In this document: positions 55,087 through 63,938 of the stretch, piece by piece | Layout of the letters: each line of letters begins with the position of its first letter | Position numbering within the stretch: position 1 is the first letter of the stretch | Source of the DNA: Dongia_A sp964542425 | Lineage (GTDB): Bacteria > Pseudomonadota > Alphaproteobacteria > Dongiales > Dongiaceae | Reading direction: 5' to 3' | Assembly: GCA_964542425.1 (NCBI GenBank) | Contig: CAZIUB010000062.1 | Location: forward strand, 3,748 to 67,747 | DNA: 64,000 nucleotides | Notes under the pieces: generated by a model | Databases searched by the model: none | What the model was told of the DNA's origin: nothing | The model's input: only the letters and a program-made list of their open reading frames with translations | Program-made: the position numbers and the translations under genes

Positions 55087-56238
55087 CTACTGGCGGTTCA
55101 TACGGTGATAGGGGCCGCTTTGGTCAGGCCCCGTGAAAACCAAGCGCCTTGCATCGTCGGATGTCGTACCGACCATCCTTGGCTCGATCGTGTCGGGCAG
55201 AACCATGACATCGTAGATCTCCTGGATGGACCCGGTAATTTCGACCCAGTGCTCGGCCTTGCCGGTATCCAGATTGACGATCCGCGCGCCACAGAAAGCC
55301 TCTTGACCTCGCCGCTCCAATTCGTCCTGCAACGGCAAACCGGTGAACAGCTTGTTGCGCGCGCGCGACGAGCCGATTATCGCGTAATTGTCGATGAACC
55401 GGAGGCCGCGCAGGAATCCGGGAAGCCAAAGCAGGCGCTCGAATTTCCGCCCCTTGGGATCGACCCAGCCGAACCAGCCCGAGCCGCTTTCGAGCACCCA
55501 CAGCCGATTGCGGTGCAGGCGCGGCGAATGCGGCATGGCCAAGCCATCGGCAATCACGTCGTGGCTCGCGGTCGCGACCACCTGACCGGATGCGGCGCGA
55601 TTTTCCCGCCAACCGTCGCGGAGGTTGCTGGGGGCGATCAGGGTCACATAAGCGAGCCGCCCATCCTTCAGGCAAAACCCGTTCAGATGGCAGCGATCCT
55701 CGTTGATCATGGCATCGATGAAACGCGGCCGCCACAAAGGACTGAAATTGCCCAGGTGATCCAGAACCGCCACACAATTGTAGAGTGTCACCACCGCCAG
55801 GAGCCGCCCCTTGCCGTCCACCGCCAGATCGTGCACATCGGCCCCGCCCGTCACATGGCATTGGCGGGGCATGTAAAGCCGGTCGGCGCCCAGATAAACC
55901 TCGCCACTCGCCAGGTCGGTCTTCCGGTCCCAGATCTGGCCCTTGGCGAGGCCGTTCTCGAACCGCCAGACATCCTTGCGCGCACTCAGATAGAAGCCAT
56001 TCTCGGTCGCCAGGAGCGCCATGGCGCATCGGAATTCCCCGACCGAGGCGGCATAGCGGGTCTTGCCGGCGCCCACCAGAATGACCTTGCCCGATTCATA
56101 GGTGGACAGCGCCAGACCGAGCCTGTGTTGAAGCAACCAGTTCCGGAAATCGCCCGAGAAACTCAGGCGGTATTTGCCCGAGGGCTTGGCCTTGGGCTCC
56201 GCCGATTTCGCCACCATCCCGATTGTCGAAGCGTCCAT
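55087..56238 (-). CDS. TIGR03032 family protein
   Basis: 383 residues from the ATG at 56238 (AGGA four bases upstream). Beta-propeller-like repeats with the family's conserved phrases: LALSTYESGKVILVG, YLGADRLYMPRQCHVTGGADVHDLAVDG, VVTLYNCVAVLDHLGNFSPLWRPRFID, CHLNGFCLKDGRLAYVT, SPRLHRNRLWVLESGSGWFGWVD and GLRFIDNYAIIGSSRARNK. No signal peptide. The family has no established role; members occur near sulfotransferases, TPR proteins and secretion genes. Here it is the gene before a sulfotransferase and close to an RTX protein. Confidence 0.88.
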   Translation of the reverse strand: MDASTIGMVAKSAEPKAKPSGKYRLSFSGDFRNWLLQHRLGLALSTYESGKVILVGAGKTRYAASVGEFRCAMALLATENGFYLSARKDVWRFENGLAKGQIWDRKTDLASGEVYLGADRLYMPRQCHVTGGADVHDLAVDGKGRLLAVVTLYNCVAVLDHLGNFSPLWRPRFIDAMINEDRCHLNGFCLKDGRLAYVTLIAPSNLRDGWRENRAASGQVVATASHDVIADGLAMPHSPRLHRNRLWVLESGSGWFGWVDPKGRKFERLLWLPGFLRGLRFIDNYAIIGSSRARNKLFTGLPLQDELERRGQEAFCGARIVNLDTGKAEHWVEITGSIQEIYDVMVLPDTIEPRMVGTTSDDARRLVFTGPDQSGPYHRMNRQ

Positions 56239-56302
56239 AATATCCTGCTCGATTTGCAAGGGTACCCGCTTAGCATCGCGGCGTCCTGCGATCAACCGCA
56301 CC

Positions 56303-56397
56303 TGGAAAAGGGGACGCTACCCTTTTCTATCCGCTTTCCATCCTCGAAAAGGGTAGGAAAATGTCATAGCGTGAAAAGGGTAGCGTCCCCTTTTCCG
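56303..56397. repeat. R2 palindromes between the TIGR03032 and SPOR genes
   Basis: R2 at about 56304-56325 and an inverted copy at 56373-56394, with a half copy (GAAAAGGGTAGG) between them. Lies 65 bases upstream of the TIGR03032 start and five bases after the SPOR gene's stop, in the gap of two same-strand genes. Confidence 0.9.
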
Positions 56398-56401
56398 CTC
56401 G

Positions 56402-58009
56402 CTATCTTCCCATCACCAGGCAATCCTGGCCGGCCTTGATCAGTTCGGCGCATAGCTCGCGCGCCGCGCCGAGATCGGCGAAGGGGCCGGTCTGGATGCG
56501 ATGGAATACGCCCTGTTCGCCAAGATCGATGGTCATGAAAATCGGCCGGCGCCCGGCGAGCAGATTGCCGTTTCGGCCTAGGATGCGCTTCCACTCGCTC
56601 TCTGCCTGCGTGCGGTCGGGCACCGCCGCCAGTTGGATGCGGATGCCGGGATTATTCTTCGGTTGCGCTTGCACCGCACCCTTGCTCGAGGCTTGCGGTG
56701 GCAACGGCGCCGAGGCGATTTCCGGAACCAGCTCCGGGCTCGGCGCGACGGCTGGCGCCAGGCGCGGCAGGATGTCGGGCACGCTGGCGGTGGCGATCCT
56801 GTTCTCGGCCGCCGCCGGTTCTTCCGCGGGTTTCTCGCCCGGCCCGTCGACATTTTCGCTTGCGGCGATGTCGTCCCCGGGGCCGGCATCCCCGACGCCG
56901 GCATCCCCGGGGCCGGCATCTTCCACCGCCGGTTCGGGTGCTGCCCTCGCCGGCACCGGCTCGGGCAATGAAGCGACGGGTTGCGCGGCATTCGAGGCGC
57001 TCTCCGCCTGGACGGGCGCGATCGCTTCCACGGCGGGCGCGAGGGCCGGTCCTTCCGCCATCGTCACGGCCCGATCGTCTGGCGCCGCCCGATCATCTGG
57101 CAAGGGCGCCCGGCGACCAGGCTCGTATACAGGTGCGCTTTGCGCCCCGGATTCGTAAACATAGGCGCTTTGCGCCCCGGGTTCGTAGGCCGGTAGGCTG
57201 GGCACCTGGGGCGTCGCTTCGACAGTGCCCAGGCCTTGCGCGGAATCAAGCGCTATATCGGAAGCGGCGCTGGGTTCGGCCATCGCGGGGCCGATGACAG
57301 ACCCTTCCATCAGGGTAGCGGGCAATTCTTCTTGCCCGAGGATGGCGGGCTCGGGCGGCGACCCAGCGACGCTGGCGGGTCCGGGCGGCGCTTCGGCCGC
57401 GATCGCGGGTTCATCGGGTTGTTCGGCGGCCGGCTCTGCCGGGCGCTCCGCCAGGATCGGGGGTTCTCGCGCCGCGATTTCGGCCGGGACCGACACTTGC
57501 GGCGGAGCCTCTTCAACCCCCGCGATCGGTGTCTCGGTCACCTCGGGGATTGGTGTCGCCGGGAGCGGGGGCGCCTCGTCCGCGATCAGGCCCTTTTCCT
57601 TCAAGGCGGCCAAGGTTGCCTCGGCCCTTCGGCGCGCCGGCCCCCGCCCCAACCGGTCCAAGGAACGCGTCAGCCATTTCTGGGCCGCGGCCGGGTCGGC
57701 GGCGATTCCGATGCCATTGGCGTAGATGAACCCCAACATGGCCTGGGCCTGGCCGTAATCGCGCTCCGCCGCCTTGGTGAGATACCCCATGCCCCGTTCG
57801 ATCGCTTGACCCCCGCCATGGCCCTCCAGCAGGAGCTTGCCAAGCAGGTATTCGGCCTGCGAATCGCCCTTTTCGGCGAGCGGCTCCAGCTCCTGGATCG
57901 CCTTGGAAAAATCCTTGTATTCGATGGCGGCGAGTGCTGCCAGGAGATCGGCCGATACCGGCCGAGACAAAGCCATGAAAAGCGCCAAGACCGGCAGCAA
58001 TACCCGCAT
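56402..58009 (-). CDS. Sel1-repeat and SPOR-domain exported protein
   Basis: 535 residues. Signal peptide VLLPVLALFMALSRPVSA; Sel1-like repeats at about residues 25-130 (AEYLLGKLLLEGHGGGQAI, AQAMLGFIYANGIGIAADPAAAQKWL); a long Ala/Pro/Glu-rich disordered middle with short duplications (two YEPGAQSAYVYE-type units, several GPGDAGVGDAG units); and a C-terminal SPOR domain (GIRIQLAAVPDRTQAESEWKRIL, FHRIQTGPFADLGAARELC). SPOR domains bind denuded septal peptidoglycan, so this is probably a periplasmic division or cell-wall factor. The low-complexity middle makes the exact function hard to judge. Confidence 0.87.
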   Translation of the reverse strand: MRVLLPVLALFMALSRPVSADLLAALAAIEYKDFSKAIQELEPLAEKGDSQAEYLLGKLLLEGHGGGQAIERGMGYLTKAAERDYGQAQAMLGFIYANGIGIAADPAAAQKWLTRSLDRLGRGPARRRAEATLAALKEKGLIADEAPPLPATPIPEVTETPIAGVEEAPPQVSVPAEIAAREPPILAERPAEPAAEQPDEPAIAAEAPPGPASVAGSPPEPAILGQEELPATLMEGSVIGPAMAEPSAASDIALDSAQGLGTVEATPQVPSLPAYEPGAQSAYVYESGAQSAPVYEPGRRAPLPDDRAAPDDRAVTMAEGPALAPAVEAIAPVQAESASNAAQPVASLPEPVPARAAPEPAVEDAGPGDAGVGDAGPGDDIAASENVDGPGEKPAEEPAAAENRIATASVPDILPRLAPAVAPSPELVPEIASAPLPPQASSKGAVQAQPKNNPGIRIQLAAVPDRTQAESEWKRILGRNGNLLAGRRPIFMTIDLGEQGVFHRIQTGPFADLGAARELCAELIKAGQDCLVMGR

Positions 58010-58080
58010 GAAATACCCTAATCGTGGTCCAAGACCGAGTTAAACGCAGTCACCGATTGGGTCGACGCCACACTCGCCAT

Positions 58081-58161
58081 CGTCATCGCCGGCCCTAGGG
58101 ACCCAAGTCCGGGGGTGATCCGGCGATCCATGGATGCCTAGGGCTCAAGCCCGGGCAAGAC
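58081..58161. repeat. CATGCCCG-type intergenic repeat, copy 3
   Basis: CGTCATCGCCGGCCCTAGGG ... TCCGGCGATCCATGGATGCC ... CAAGCCCGGGCAAGAC, nearly identical in its left half to 54945-55026. With R1 copy 10 it accounts for most of the 456-base gap 58010-58465; the rest shows no gene. Confidence 0.65.
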
Positions 58162-58275
58162 AATGGAAAACCGACTCCACCCAGTCGAGGACCTTGCAAT
58201 CTAGCCGATTCCAGCGAGTCGTCGCCAGTCTGGGAGGCAGAGGCGGGATCGCGGAACCCGGCGCGTCCGACCCCA

Positions 58276-58420
58276 GTACCCGCCGTCGCTGATGGCTGAT
58301 CCCGCAACATGACCCCATCAATGCACGCCGGCGGGTACTATCATTTGATAACATGCGGCCCAACTTTCGTTGAAGCACCGGAGTGCTTCTAGGAACGCGC
58401 ATTCCCGAAAGTTGGCACTG
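58276..58420 (+). repeat. R1 bipartite-hairpin repeat, copy 10
   Basis: GTACCCGCCGTCGC to CCCGAAAGTTGGCACTG. Lies between the starts of the SPOR gene and the end of the MFS gene (both minus strand), 46 bases after the MFS stop. Confidence 0.93.
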
Positions 58421-58465
58421 GGGACGAAGAACCGGATGCGCCGGCCCCAACCACGGGGAGCCTGC

Positions 58466-59665
58466 CTAGAGCCGGCGCGGGAGGCGGGTGGCGCTCAATC
58501 CGGCCAACAGCATCATGATTCCCGAGGCGATGAAGACCGCGCGAAAATCGAACACCAGCAGCAGGCACGCGAACAAGGCCGAGGGGACGAGTTCCGCGGC
58601 ATCCACATAGGTGCGAAAGACGGTGGTCATCCGGGCCCTTTCGCTGGGGCGGGCGAAGCGCATGAAGGGAATGTTGCCGAGCGTATCGAGAATGACCACA
58701 AGACAGGCGCCAAGAAGGATCGCGGCGCAAACCAGTGCCGGTCGATCATAGACCAGCGCGGCGGCGATGGTGACCGCGCCGGTCAAGCCGAAGGAAAGGA
58801 TGATCGGGCGCTTCATGCCGATCTTGGAAGCGAGTGTGCGCACCAGGGGCGAGAGCGCCAGCACCACATTGCCGGCGCCTGCCAGCCATCCGGCCCAATC
58901 CTCGGCCAGGCCCCGATCGGCGAGATAAAGGGCGGGGTAGGTGAAGAACATCGACCACCAGGAAGAGCGCCCGAAGACGATCAGCCACGACAAGCGCAAT
59001 TGCTTCTGGCTCGTGAACCGGCGGACGAGGCGGAAGGGATTGGTGGGCGGGGGTGTCGCCTCGGCCGGTGATTCGGAAAAACCAACGCGGCGGAAATAGG
59101 CGATGAGGCAAAGGTGGACCATGCCGGCCGCGACCGCCGGGCCCAGGATGCCGTATCGCGAATAGAGCGCGATGCCGATGACCGGCCCTGAGCCCCAGGC
59201 AATCGAACTGACGAACAGGCGCAGCGTTTCCGAGCGCACGAATTCGCCCTTCGGCACGGTCTGGACGATGAGGAGGATGATGCAGATGGCACCGAGGACC
59301 CCGTTCAGCGCGCGGGCCGCGATGCCGCCCAGGAGCCCCAAGATGGTGCCGGTCGCCAATGCCGCCATGCCGAGAAGGAAAATCGCGATCGAGACCAGAT
59401 AGGCGCGCTTGACGCCAAAGCGATAAATGACCCAGGGGGCGGCGAAGGTCGCGGCCAGGCTGAACAGGCTGACCCCCGCATAGGTCATGCCGACCAGGCT
59501 GTCGGCCTGGGCCAGGCTCACGCTCTTGTAGGTTTCGTAGGCATGGAGCGGCAGGATGGTGACGGTCAGCGCGCGGGCGGTCGAATCCAGGCTATAGAGG
59601 GCGGCAAGCGCTGCCGGGCCGGGCCTCGTTAACGAGGCTAGGAACCGGTGCGAGGGGAAGGCCAT
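58466..59665 (-). CDS. Major facilitator superfamily transporter
   Basis: 399 residues from the ATG at 59665. About twelve TM segments (FSLAATFAAPWVIYRFG, AIFLLGMAALATGTILGLLGG, AICIILLIVQTV, WLIVFGRSSWWSMFFTYPALYL, LSFGLTGAVTIAAALVY, AILLGACLVVILDTLGNIPFM, LFACLLLVFDFRAVFIASGIMML) and an MFS-like loop (YRFGVKRAYLVS) after TM2. Substrate unknown; the RSSWWSMFF motif suggests neither a sugar nor a clear drug subfamily. Its start codon lies five bases from R1 copy 11, and the open frame continues upstream through both repeats without conserved sequence, so 59665 is preferred. Confidence 0.88.
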   Translation of the reverse strand: MAFPSHRFLASLTRPGPAALAALYSLDSTARALTVTILPLHAYETYKSVSLAQADSLVGMTYAGVSLFSLAATFAAPWVIYRFGVKRAYLVSIAIFLLGMAALATGTILGLLGGIAARALNGVLGAICIILLIVQTVPKGEFVRSETLRLFVSSIAWGSGPVIGIALYSRYGILGPAVAAGMVHLCLIAYFRRVGFSESPAEATPPPTNPFRLVRRFTSQKQLRLSWLIVFGRSSWWSMFFTYPALYLADRGLAEDWAGWLAGAGNVVLALSPLVRTLASKIGMKRPIILSFGLTGAVTIAAALVYDRPALVCAAILLGACLVVILDTLGNIPFMRFARPSERARMTTVFRTYVDAAELVPSALFACLLLVFDFRAVFIASGIMMLLAGLSATRLPRRL

Positions 59666-59669
59666 CCTA

Positions 59670-59815
59670 ATACCCGCCGTCGCGTGACTGGATGATTCGA
59701 GCCGATGATCCCGCCAGTTCACGCCGGCGGGTACGATCATTGGATAACATGCGGCCCGACTTTCGTCGAAACATCGGTGCGTTTCACGGATCACGCATTT
59801 TCGAAAGTTGGCCCA
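59670..59815 (+). repeat. R1 bipartite-hairpin repeat, copy 11 (first of a tandem pair)
   Basis: TACCCGCCGTCGC to CGAAAGTTGGCCCA, with the first base of the element altered. It abuts the MFS gene start. Confidence 0.93.
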
Positions 59816-59960
59816 GTACCCGCCGTCGCGGATGGGTGATTCGAGCCAATAAGACCCTGCCAGCATACGCCGGCGGGTACGATCATTGGATAACATGCGG
59901 CCCGACTTTCGTCGAAGCATCGGTGCGTTTCACGGATCACGCATTTTCGAAAGTTGGCAC
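59816..59960 (+). repeat. R1 bipartite-hairpin repeat, copy 12 (second of a tandem pair)
   Basis: GTACCCGCCGTCGC to CGAAAGTTGGCAC, directly after copy 11 and almost identical in its second half. The following 59961-60234 contains a CCCTCTCC...GAGAGGG inverted repeat (60102-60124) and the GTCCGC/GCGGAC hairpin (60159-60174) that recurs at 51104-51119, but no gene. Confidence 0.95.
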
Positions 59961-60234
59961 GGGGAATGCGGGTTTTGATTTTCGCGCTTGAGTTCCCCAT
60001 CATAGCGACCGCGCGGCCAAAGGCGAGGGCGTGGGGGAGAATGCGAACGCTGGATTGGCGTTGACCCGCCCCTCGGCCCTCTCGAGGCCTTGGCCCTCGC
60101 GCCCTCTCCGTTGAGGCGAGAGGGATAACGCCCTCCCTCGCCCGCCCTGCGGACGAATGTCCGCCTTCGCGGACGGGGCGTCGAGACGGCCGGGGTGAGG
60201 GCGCTCGGGAATTTGGGTGCGATCGGGGGAAGGC

Positions 60235-61656
60235 ATGGCGGAAGAATACTGGCGCTGGTCGGCGACGCGGGCCCTCGGCGCTCTCGTCAAGGGCGAGGTG
60301 ACGCCCTTGGAGCTGATCGAGGCGGCCGATACAAGGCACCGCGCCATCGATGGACGCGTGAACGCGCTCGTCGAGCCCTGTTTCGAGCGCGCGAGGGAGC
60401 GGGCAAGGCGACTGATGGCGCGCCCCGTCAAGAACCGCGGCCTGCTATGCGGCCTGCCCATCGGCGTCAAGTGTCTGAACGACGTCGAGGGCGTGCGCAC
60501 AACCTACGGCTCGCCCATTTTCAAGGACAACGTGCCGGCAAAGTCGGATCTGATGGTGGAGGTGCTGGAGGCGGCGGGCGCCATCATCGTCGGCCTCACC
60601 AACTCGCCGGAATTCGGGGCCGGCGGCAACACTTTCAACGAAGTGCATGGGGCGACGCGCAACCCGTGGAACGGCGCGCTTTCGGCCGGCGGCTCGTCCG
60701 GCGGGTCGGCGGTGGCACTGGCCACGGGCCAGGTGTGGCTCGCGACCGGCTCGGACCTGGGCGGCTCGCTTCGTCTGCCGGCCAGCCATTGCCGGGTGGT
60801 GGGTTTGCGGCCCTCGCCCGGCCGCGTGCCGTCGGGCCCTGGAACCCAGGTCTTCGACACGCTCTCGGTCGACGGGCCGATGGCGCGCGACGTGGCGGAC
60901 GCGGCGCTCATGTTGGATGCGATGGCCTACTGGCGGCGGGAAATCCCGCACGCGCTCCAGCCCTTGCTTTCCGAGGGCGTGGGTTACCTCGATTTCGCGT
61001 CGCGGCCGATACGCCCGAGGCGCGTCGCCTTCTCCATGGATCTGGGCGGTGTCTCGCCCATCGATCCCATGACGCGCGACGTGATGCGCGCGGCGGCCGA
61101 GAAACTCACGCGCGAAGGCGTGGAAATGGTCGAGGCGCACCCCGATTTCGAAGGTACGATGGAGGCGTTCCAGACCTTGCGCGCGCTCGGCTTCGTGGCG
61201 GGCATGAGCGAGCTCTTGAATAACCACCGCGACAAATTGAAGCCGGAGGTGATCTGGAACATCGAGAAGGGCAAGGCCTTGAGCGGCGAGGCGATCGCCA
61301 GCGCGCATCTCAGGCGCTCGCGGCTTTACGCGGATTGCGAGCGCTTCCTAGGCGACATCGATCTTCTCATGGTGCCGGCTGCCTGCACGCCGCCGACCGC
61401 GATCGAGGAACGCTGGGTTCGGGAAGTCGACGGACAGGAATTCGCCGATTACGTGGGCTGGCTTTCGATCACCGCGGTCGTGACGCTGACGGCGCTCCCC
61501 GTGCTCGCGATCCCGGCCGGCTTCACGCCGGATGCGCGCCCTGTTGGCGTGCAACTCATCGGCCAGCCCCAAGGTGAGGCGGTGCTCCTCTCCCAAGGTG
61601 CCGCGATCGAGGCGATCCTGGACGTGCGGCCCACAGTGCCGATGGAGCCGAAATAG
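60235..61656 (+). CDS. Amidase signature family hydrolase
   Basis: 473 residues. Ser-Ser-Lys triad region: Lys in GLPIGVKCLNDVEG, Ser pair in LSAGGSSGGSAVALATGQ and LATGSDLGGSLRLPASHC (nucleophile Ser), then GLRPSPGRVPSGP and the C-terminal LTALPVLAIPAGFTPDARPVGVQLIGQP. It hydrolyses amides; the substrate cannot be read. ATG at 60235 has GGGGAAGG just before it; an earlier start at 60217 is possible. A fragment of a close paralogue lies at 63119-63272. Confidence 0.93.
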   Translation: MAEEYWRWSATRALGALVKGEVTPLELIEAADTRHRAIDGRVNALVEPCFERARERARRLMARPVKNRGLLCGLPIGVKCLNDVEGVRTTYGSPIFKDNVPAKSDLMVEVLEAAGAIIVGLTNSPEFGAGGNTFNEVHGATRNPWNGALSAGGSSGGSAVALATGQVWLATGSDLGGSLRLPASHCRVVGLRPSPGRVPSGPGTQVFDTLSVDGPMARDVADAALMLDAMAYWRREIPHALQPLLSEGVGYLDFASRPIRPRRVAFSMDLGGVSPIDPMTRDVMRAAAEKLTREGVEMVEAHPDFEGTMEAFQTLRALGFVAGMSELLNNHRDKLKPEVIWNIEKGKALSGEAIASAHLRRSRLYADCERFLGDIDLLMVPAACTPPTAIEERWVREVDGQEFADYVGWLSITAVVTLTALPVLAIPAGFTPDARPVGVQLIGQPQGEAVLLSQGAAIEAILDVRPTVPMEPK

Positions 61657-61759
61657 GGGGATCAAGAATGAGGACGCAACATGGGCCGAGCGAAATGGCC
61701 ACTCTCAACTCACCGCTCCCATTGTCGGGAGCCCGGCGATCTTGCGTACCAAACGACAA

Positions 61760-62929
61760 TCAGCCCGTTGTCGTGCGGCGGAGAAAGTCGTCGAACATCG
61801 GAACGGTAAAATCGATGTCGCCGTAGGCGCGGCTATAAATCATTCCCTTGCCAATGATCGATGCGCGACGCGGGCCGAGCGAGTGTATCGGCTCACCCAG
61901 CTTTTCCGCGACTTCCGAAGATCGATACGGCCCCTTGCCTAGCTTCGCCATCGCCATCACATACTCGCGTTCTTTCGGCGTCAAGCGGTCGAAACGGACA
62001 CGAAAGAAGCCACTATCCAAGCGGCGCAACGCATGCGCCGAAGCCCGATCGACGACGTCCATGCCGATCGGAGAGCTATCGGCGATGTTCCAGGTTTGAT
62101 AGCCCCATTCCTGAAGAAAGTAGGGGTAGCCTTCCGTCTCTTGGAACAGGAGAGCGAGCGCGTCATCCAAAATGGACTCGCCTTCCTTCTCGATTGGCTG
62201 CCGGACGGCGGCGTATGCCGATTCGGCGTCGAGTGGGCCAACCGGCGGGTAGTCGAAAAGCCGTTCCGCATAGGATTTGGCGTCACCGGACAAGGCGGCG
62301 ATTTGGGGTAGGCCCGCGCCAAAGAACAAGATAGGTAGATTCTTTTGATTGACGCGATGGAGTGCGACGATCAAAGCGGCAAGTTCAATTTCCGTGAGGT
62401 ATTGCACCTCGTCGATTAACAGTGTCCAGGCAGCACCCGTCGATTTCGCCGCCTCGCCGACGCGCACGAACAAGTCGGTCAAATCGTATTCCAGGTTTCC
62501 GCTGTCGGCGATTCCGGATTCTGGATCCACGGATATCGAAACGTCGCCGATGGAAATCTTGAACGCGCTTGCGAAACCGCGAAGGGCCCGCCTGGCCGAG
62601 TGCACAGTCGCCTTGGCGGCTTCGTTCATTGAAAGCTGTCGCAGGACCCGATGGATTCGAGGATAGAGTAGAAACGCCAAACTTTGGCCGTCCGGCGCCT
62701 CGATGAACGAGGTCACATGGCCGTATGACTCAGCCATCTGTTGAATTCTGTTCAGAAGGACAGTCTTGCCGGTTCCTCGCAGACCCAGCAATATCCGCGA
62801 CTTGTCGTACCTCCCTTGCACAACCCGCTGCAGGGCAATCGCGGCTGCGGACATGATTTCATCGCGGCCGGCAAGTTCCGGCGGTTGAGTGCCAGCGCCG
62901 GGCGCGAACGGGTTTCGAACAGGGTCCAT
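61760..62929 (-). CDS. AAA ATPase with C-terminal winged helix, unknown role
   Basis: 389 residues from the ATG at 62929. ELAGRDEIMSAAAIALQR leads to Walker A LLGLRGTGKTVLLNRI and Walker B WTLLIDEVQYLTEIEL, sensor-like ILFFGAGLPQIAAL, a lid, and a C-terminal helical/winged segment (FDRLTPKEREYVMAMAKLG, EVAEKLGEPIHSLGPRRASIIGKGMI). It resembles the ORC/Cdc6-like or STAND-type solitary ATPases found on mobile DNA. AT-rich upstream DNA (62940-63000), lower GC than the neighbours and location between an amidase and insertion-sequence debris suggest acquisition. No partner gene is adjacent. A function cannot be assigned. Confidence 0.87.
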   Translation of the reverse strand: MDPVRNPFAPGAGTQPPELAGRDEIMSAAAIALQRVVQGRYDKSRILLGLRGTGKTVLLNRIQQMAESYGHVTSFIEAPDGQSLAFLLYPRIHRVLRQLSMNEAAKATVHSARRALRGFASAFKISIGDVSISVDPESGIADSGNLEYDLTDLFVRVGEAAKSTGAAWTLLIDEVQYLTEIELAALIVALHRVNQKNLPILFFGAGLPQIAALSGDAKSYAERLFDYPPVGPLDAESAYAAVRQPIEKEGESILDDALALLFQETEGYPYFLQEWGYQTWNIADSSPIGMDVVDRASAHALRRLDSGFFRVRFDRLTPKEREYVMAMAKLGKGPYRSSEVAEKLGEPIHSLGPRRASIIGKGMIYSRAYGDIDFTVPMFDDFLRRTTTG

Positions 62930-62944
62930 GTGGAAACTATACAA

Positions 62945-63118
62945 AGTTTACCGCAGTATATCAGAAATTAAGTATAACTACATAAAACTAGCTATAACCA
63001 CCCTCGTTAAGCATCTAACCTACTGATAAGATTAGGGGTGCCGGAGAGGGCCCTGGTGTTTCGGCCAGGATGATATGTGCCAGTCCTGCCCCAGAAACGG
63101 CAACAGATTTGCCAGAAC
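62945..63118. other. AT-rich intergenic region
   Basis: 174 bases rich in A and T (for example AAATTAAGTATAACTACATAAAACTAGC). It should hold the promoter of the ATPase gene (minus strand). No gene or clear repeat is seen. A TAA/ATA-rich stretch this close to decayed insertion sequences may be an integration scar. Confidence 0.4.
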
Positions 63119-63272
63119 CATCCCCATCTCGACGGTTGGATGGAGGCGTTCCAAACGCTCCGCGCGCTCGGTTTCGTGGCGGGCATGAGCGAGCTCTTGC
63201 ATAACCACCGCGAGAAATTGAAGCCGGAGGTGATCTGGAACATCGAGAAGGGAAACGCGCTAAGCGGCGATC
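63119..63272 (+). pseudogene. Amidase gene remnant
   Basis: About 50 codons that match residues 315-365 of the amidase at 60235-61656 (MEAFQTLRALGFVAGMSELL, KLKPEVIWNIEKG), with only a few substitutions. The rest of the amidase is missing on both sides, and the frame runs into transposase sequence at about 63273. It is the relic of a second, amidase-like gene destroyed by insertion or deletion. Confidence 0.88.
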
Positions 63273-63864
63273 GCGAGCGCGTCCGCGACGGCGTCGCCTG
63301 CCGCCCGATCTGGGCGAGCGGCAGGTCGCCGCCGTCGCTCCCAACGTGCTCGACCGCGCCTTCGAAGCGCCCGCTCCCAACCGCAAATGGATCGCTGACT
63401 TCACGTATGTCTGGACAGCGGAGGGCTGGCTCTATGTGGCTGGCGTCGTCGATCTCTTCTCCCGGCGCGTGGTCGGCTGGTCGATGAGCTCGGCCATGAC
63501 GGCCCAGCTCGTCACCGATGCCCTGGTGATGGCGATTTGGCGACGGGGCAGGCCCGATACGCTGCTGCATCACTCCGATCGCCGCAGCCAATACACCAGC
63601 GAGCAGTTCCAGCGGCTCATGGCCGATCACGGCGTTGTCTGCTCGATGAGCCGTTCGGGCAATGTCTGGGACAATGCGGCGATGGAGAGTTTCTTCTCGT
63701 CGTTGAAAACCGAACGAACAGCGCGCAAAATGTACCGGACGCGGGACGAGGCCAAGGCCGATGTGTTCGACTACATCGAGCGCTTCTACAATCCGAAACG
63801 CCGGCATTCGACGATCGGATATCTGAGCCCAGTGGAGTTCGAAATGCAGGCCGGGTTAGCTTAA
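63273..63864 (+). mobile_element. IS3-family transposase OrfB (integrase domain), 5'-truncated
   Basis: The C-terminal part of an IS3-type (IS407-like) OrfB. From about 63290 the frame reads RLPPDLGERQVAAVAPNVL, then NRKWIADFTYVW, VVDLFSRRVVGWSMS, LLHHSDRRSQYTSEQF and MESFFSSLKTERT, ending in FYNPKRRHSTIGYLSPVEF. The DDE residues are visible (Asp in WIADFTY, Asp in HHSDRRS, Glu in AAMESFFS). OrfA and the N-terminus of OrfB are missing, so it cannot transpose alone. Confidence 0.92.
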
Positions 63865-63938
63865 GGCCACCTCTAAAAACCCCCTGTTCCGCGGGATAGA
63901 TTTCTGATTCAGTGATTCCAGCAGCAAAGGAGTCGCCG

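Noticed and set aside
58466..59960. MFS gene starting far upstream within R1 copies 11-12
   Set aside because: The extra N-terminus is read antisense through two repeats, is not hydrophobic and is not conserved in MFS proteins; the ATG at 59665 is followed by a normal first helix.
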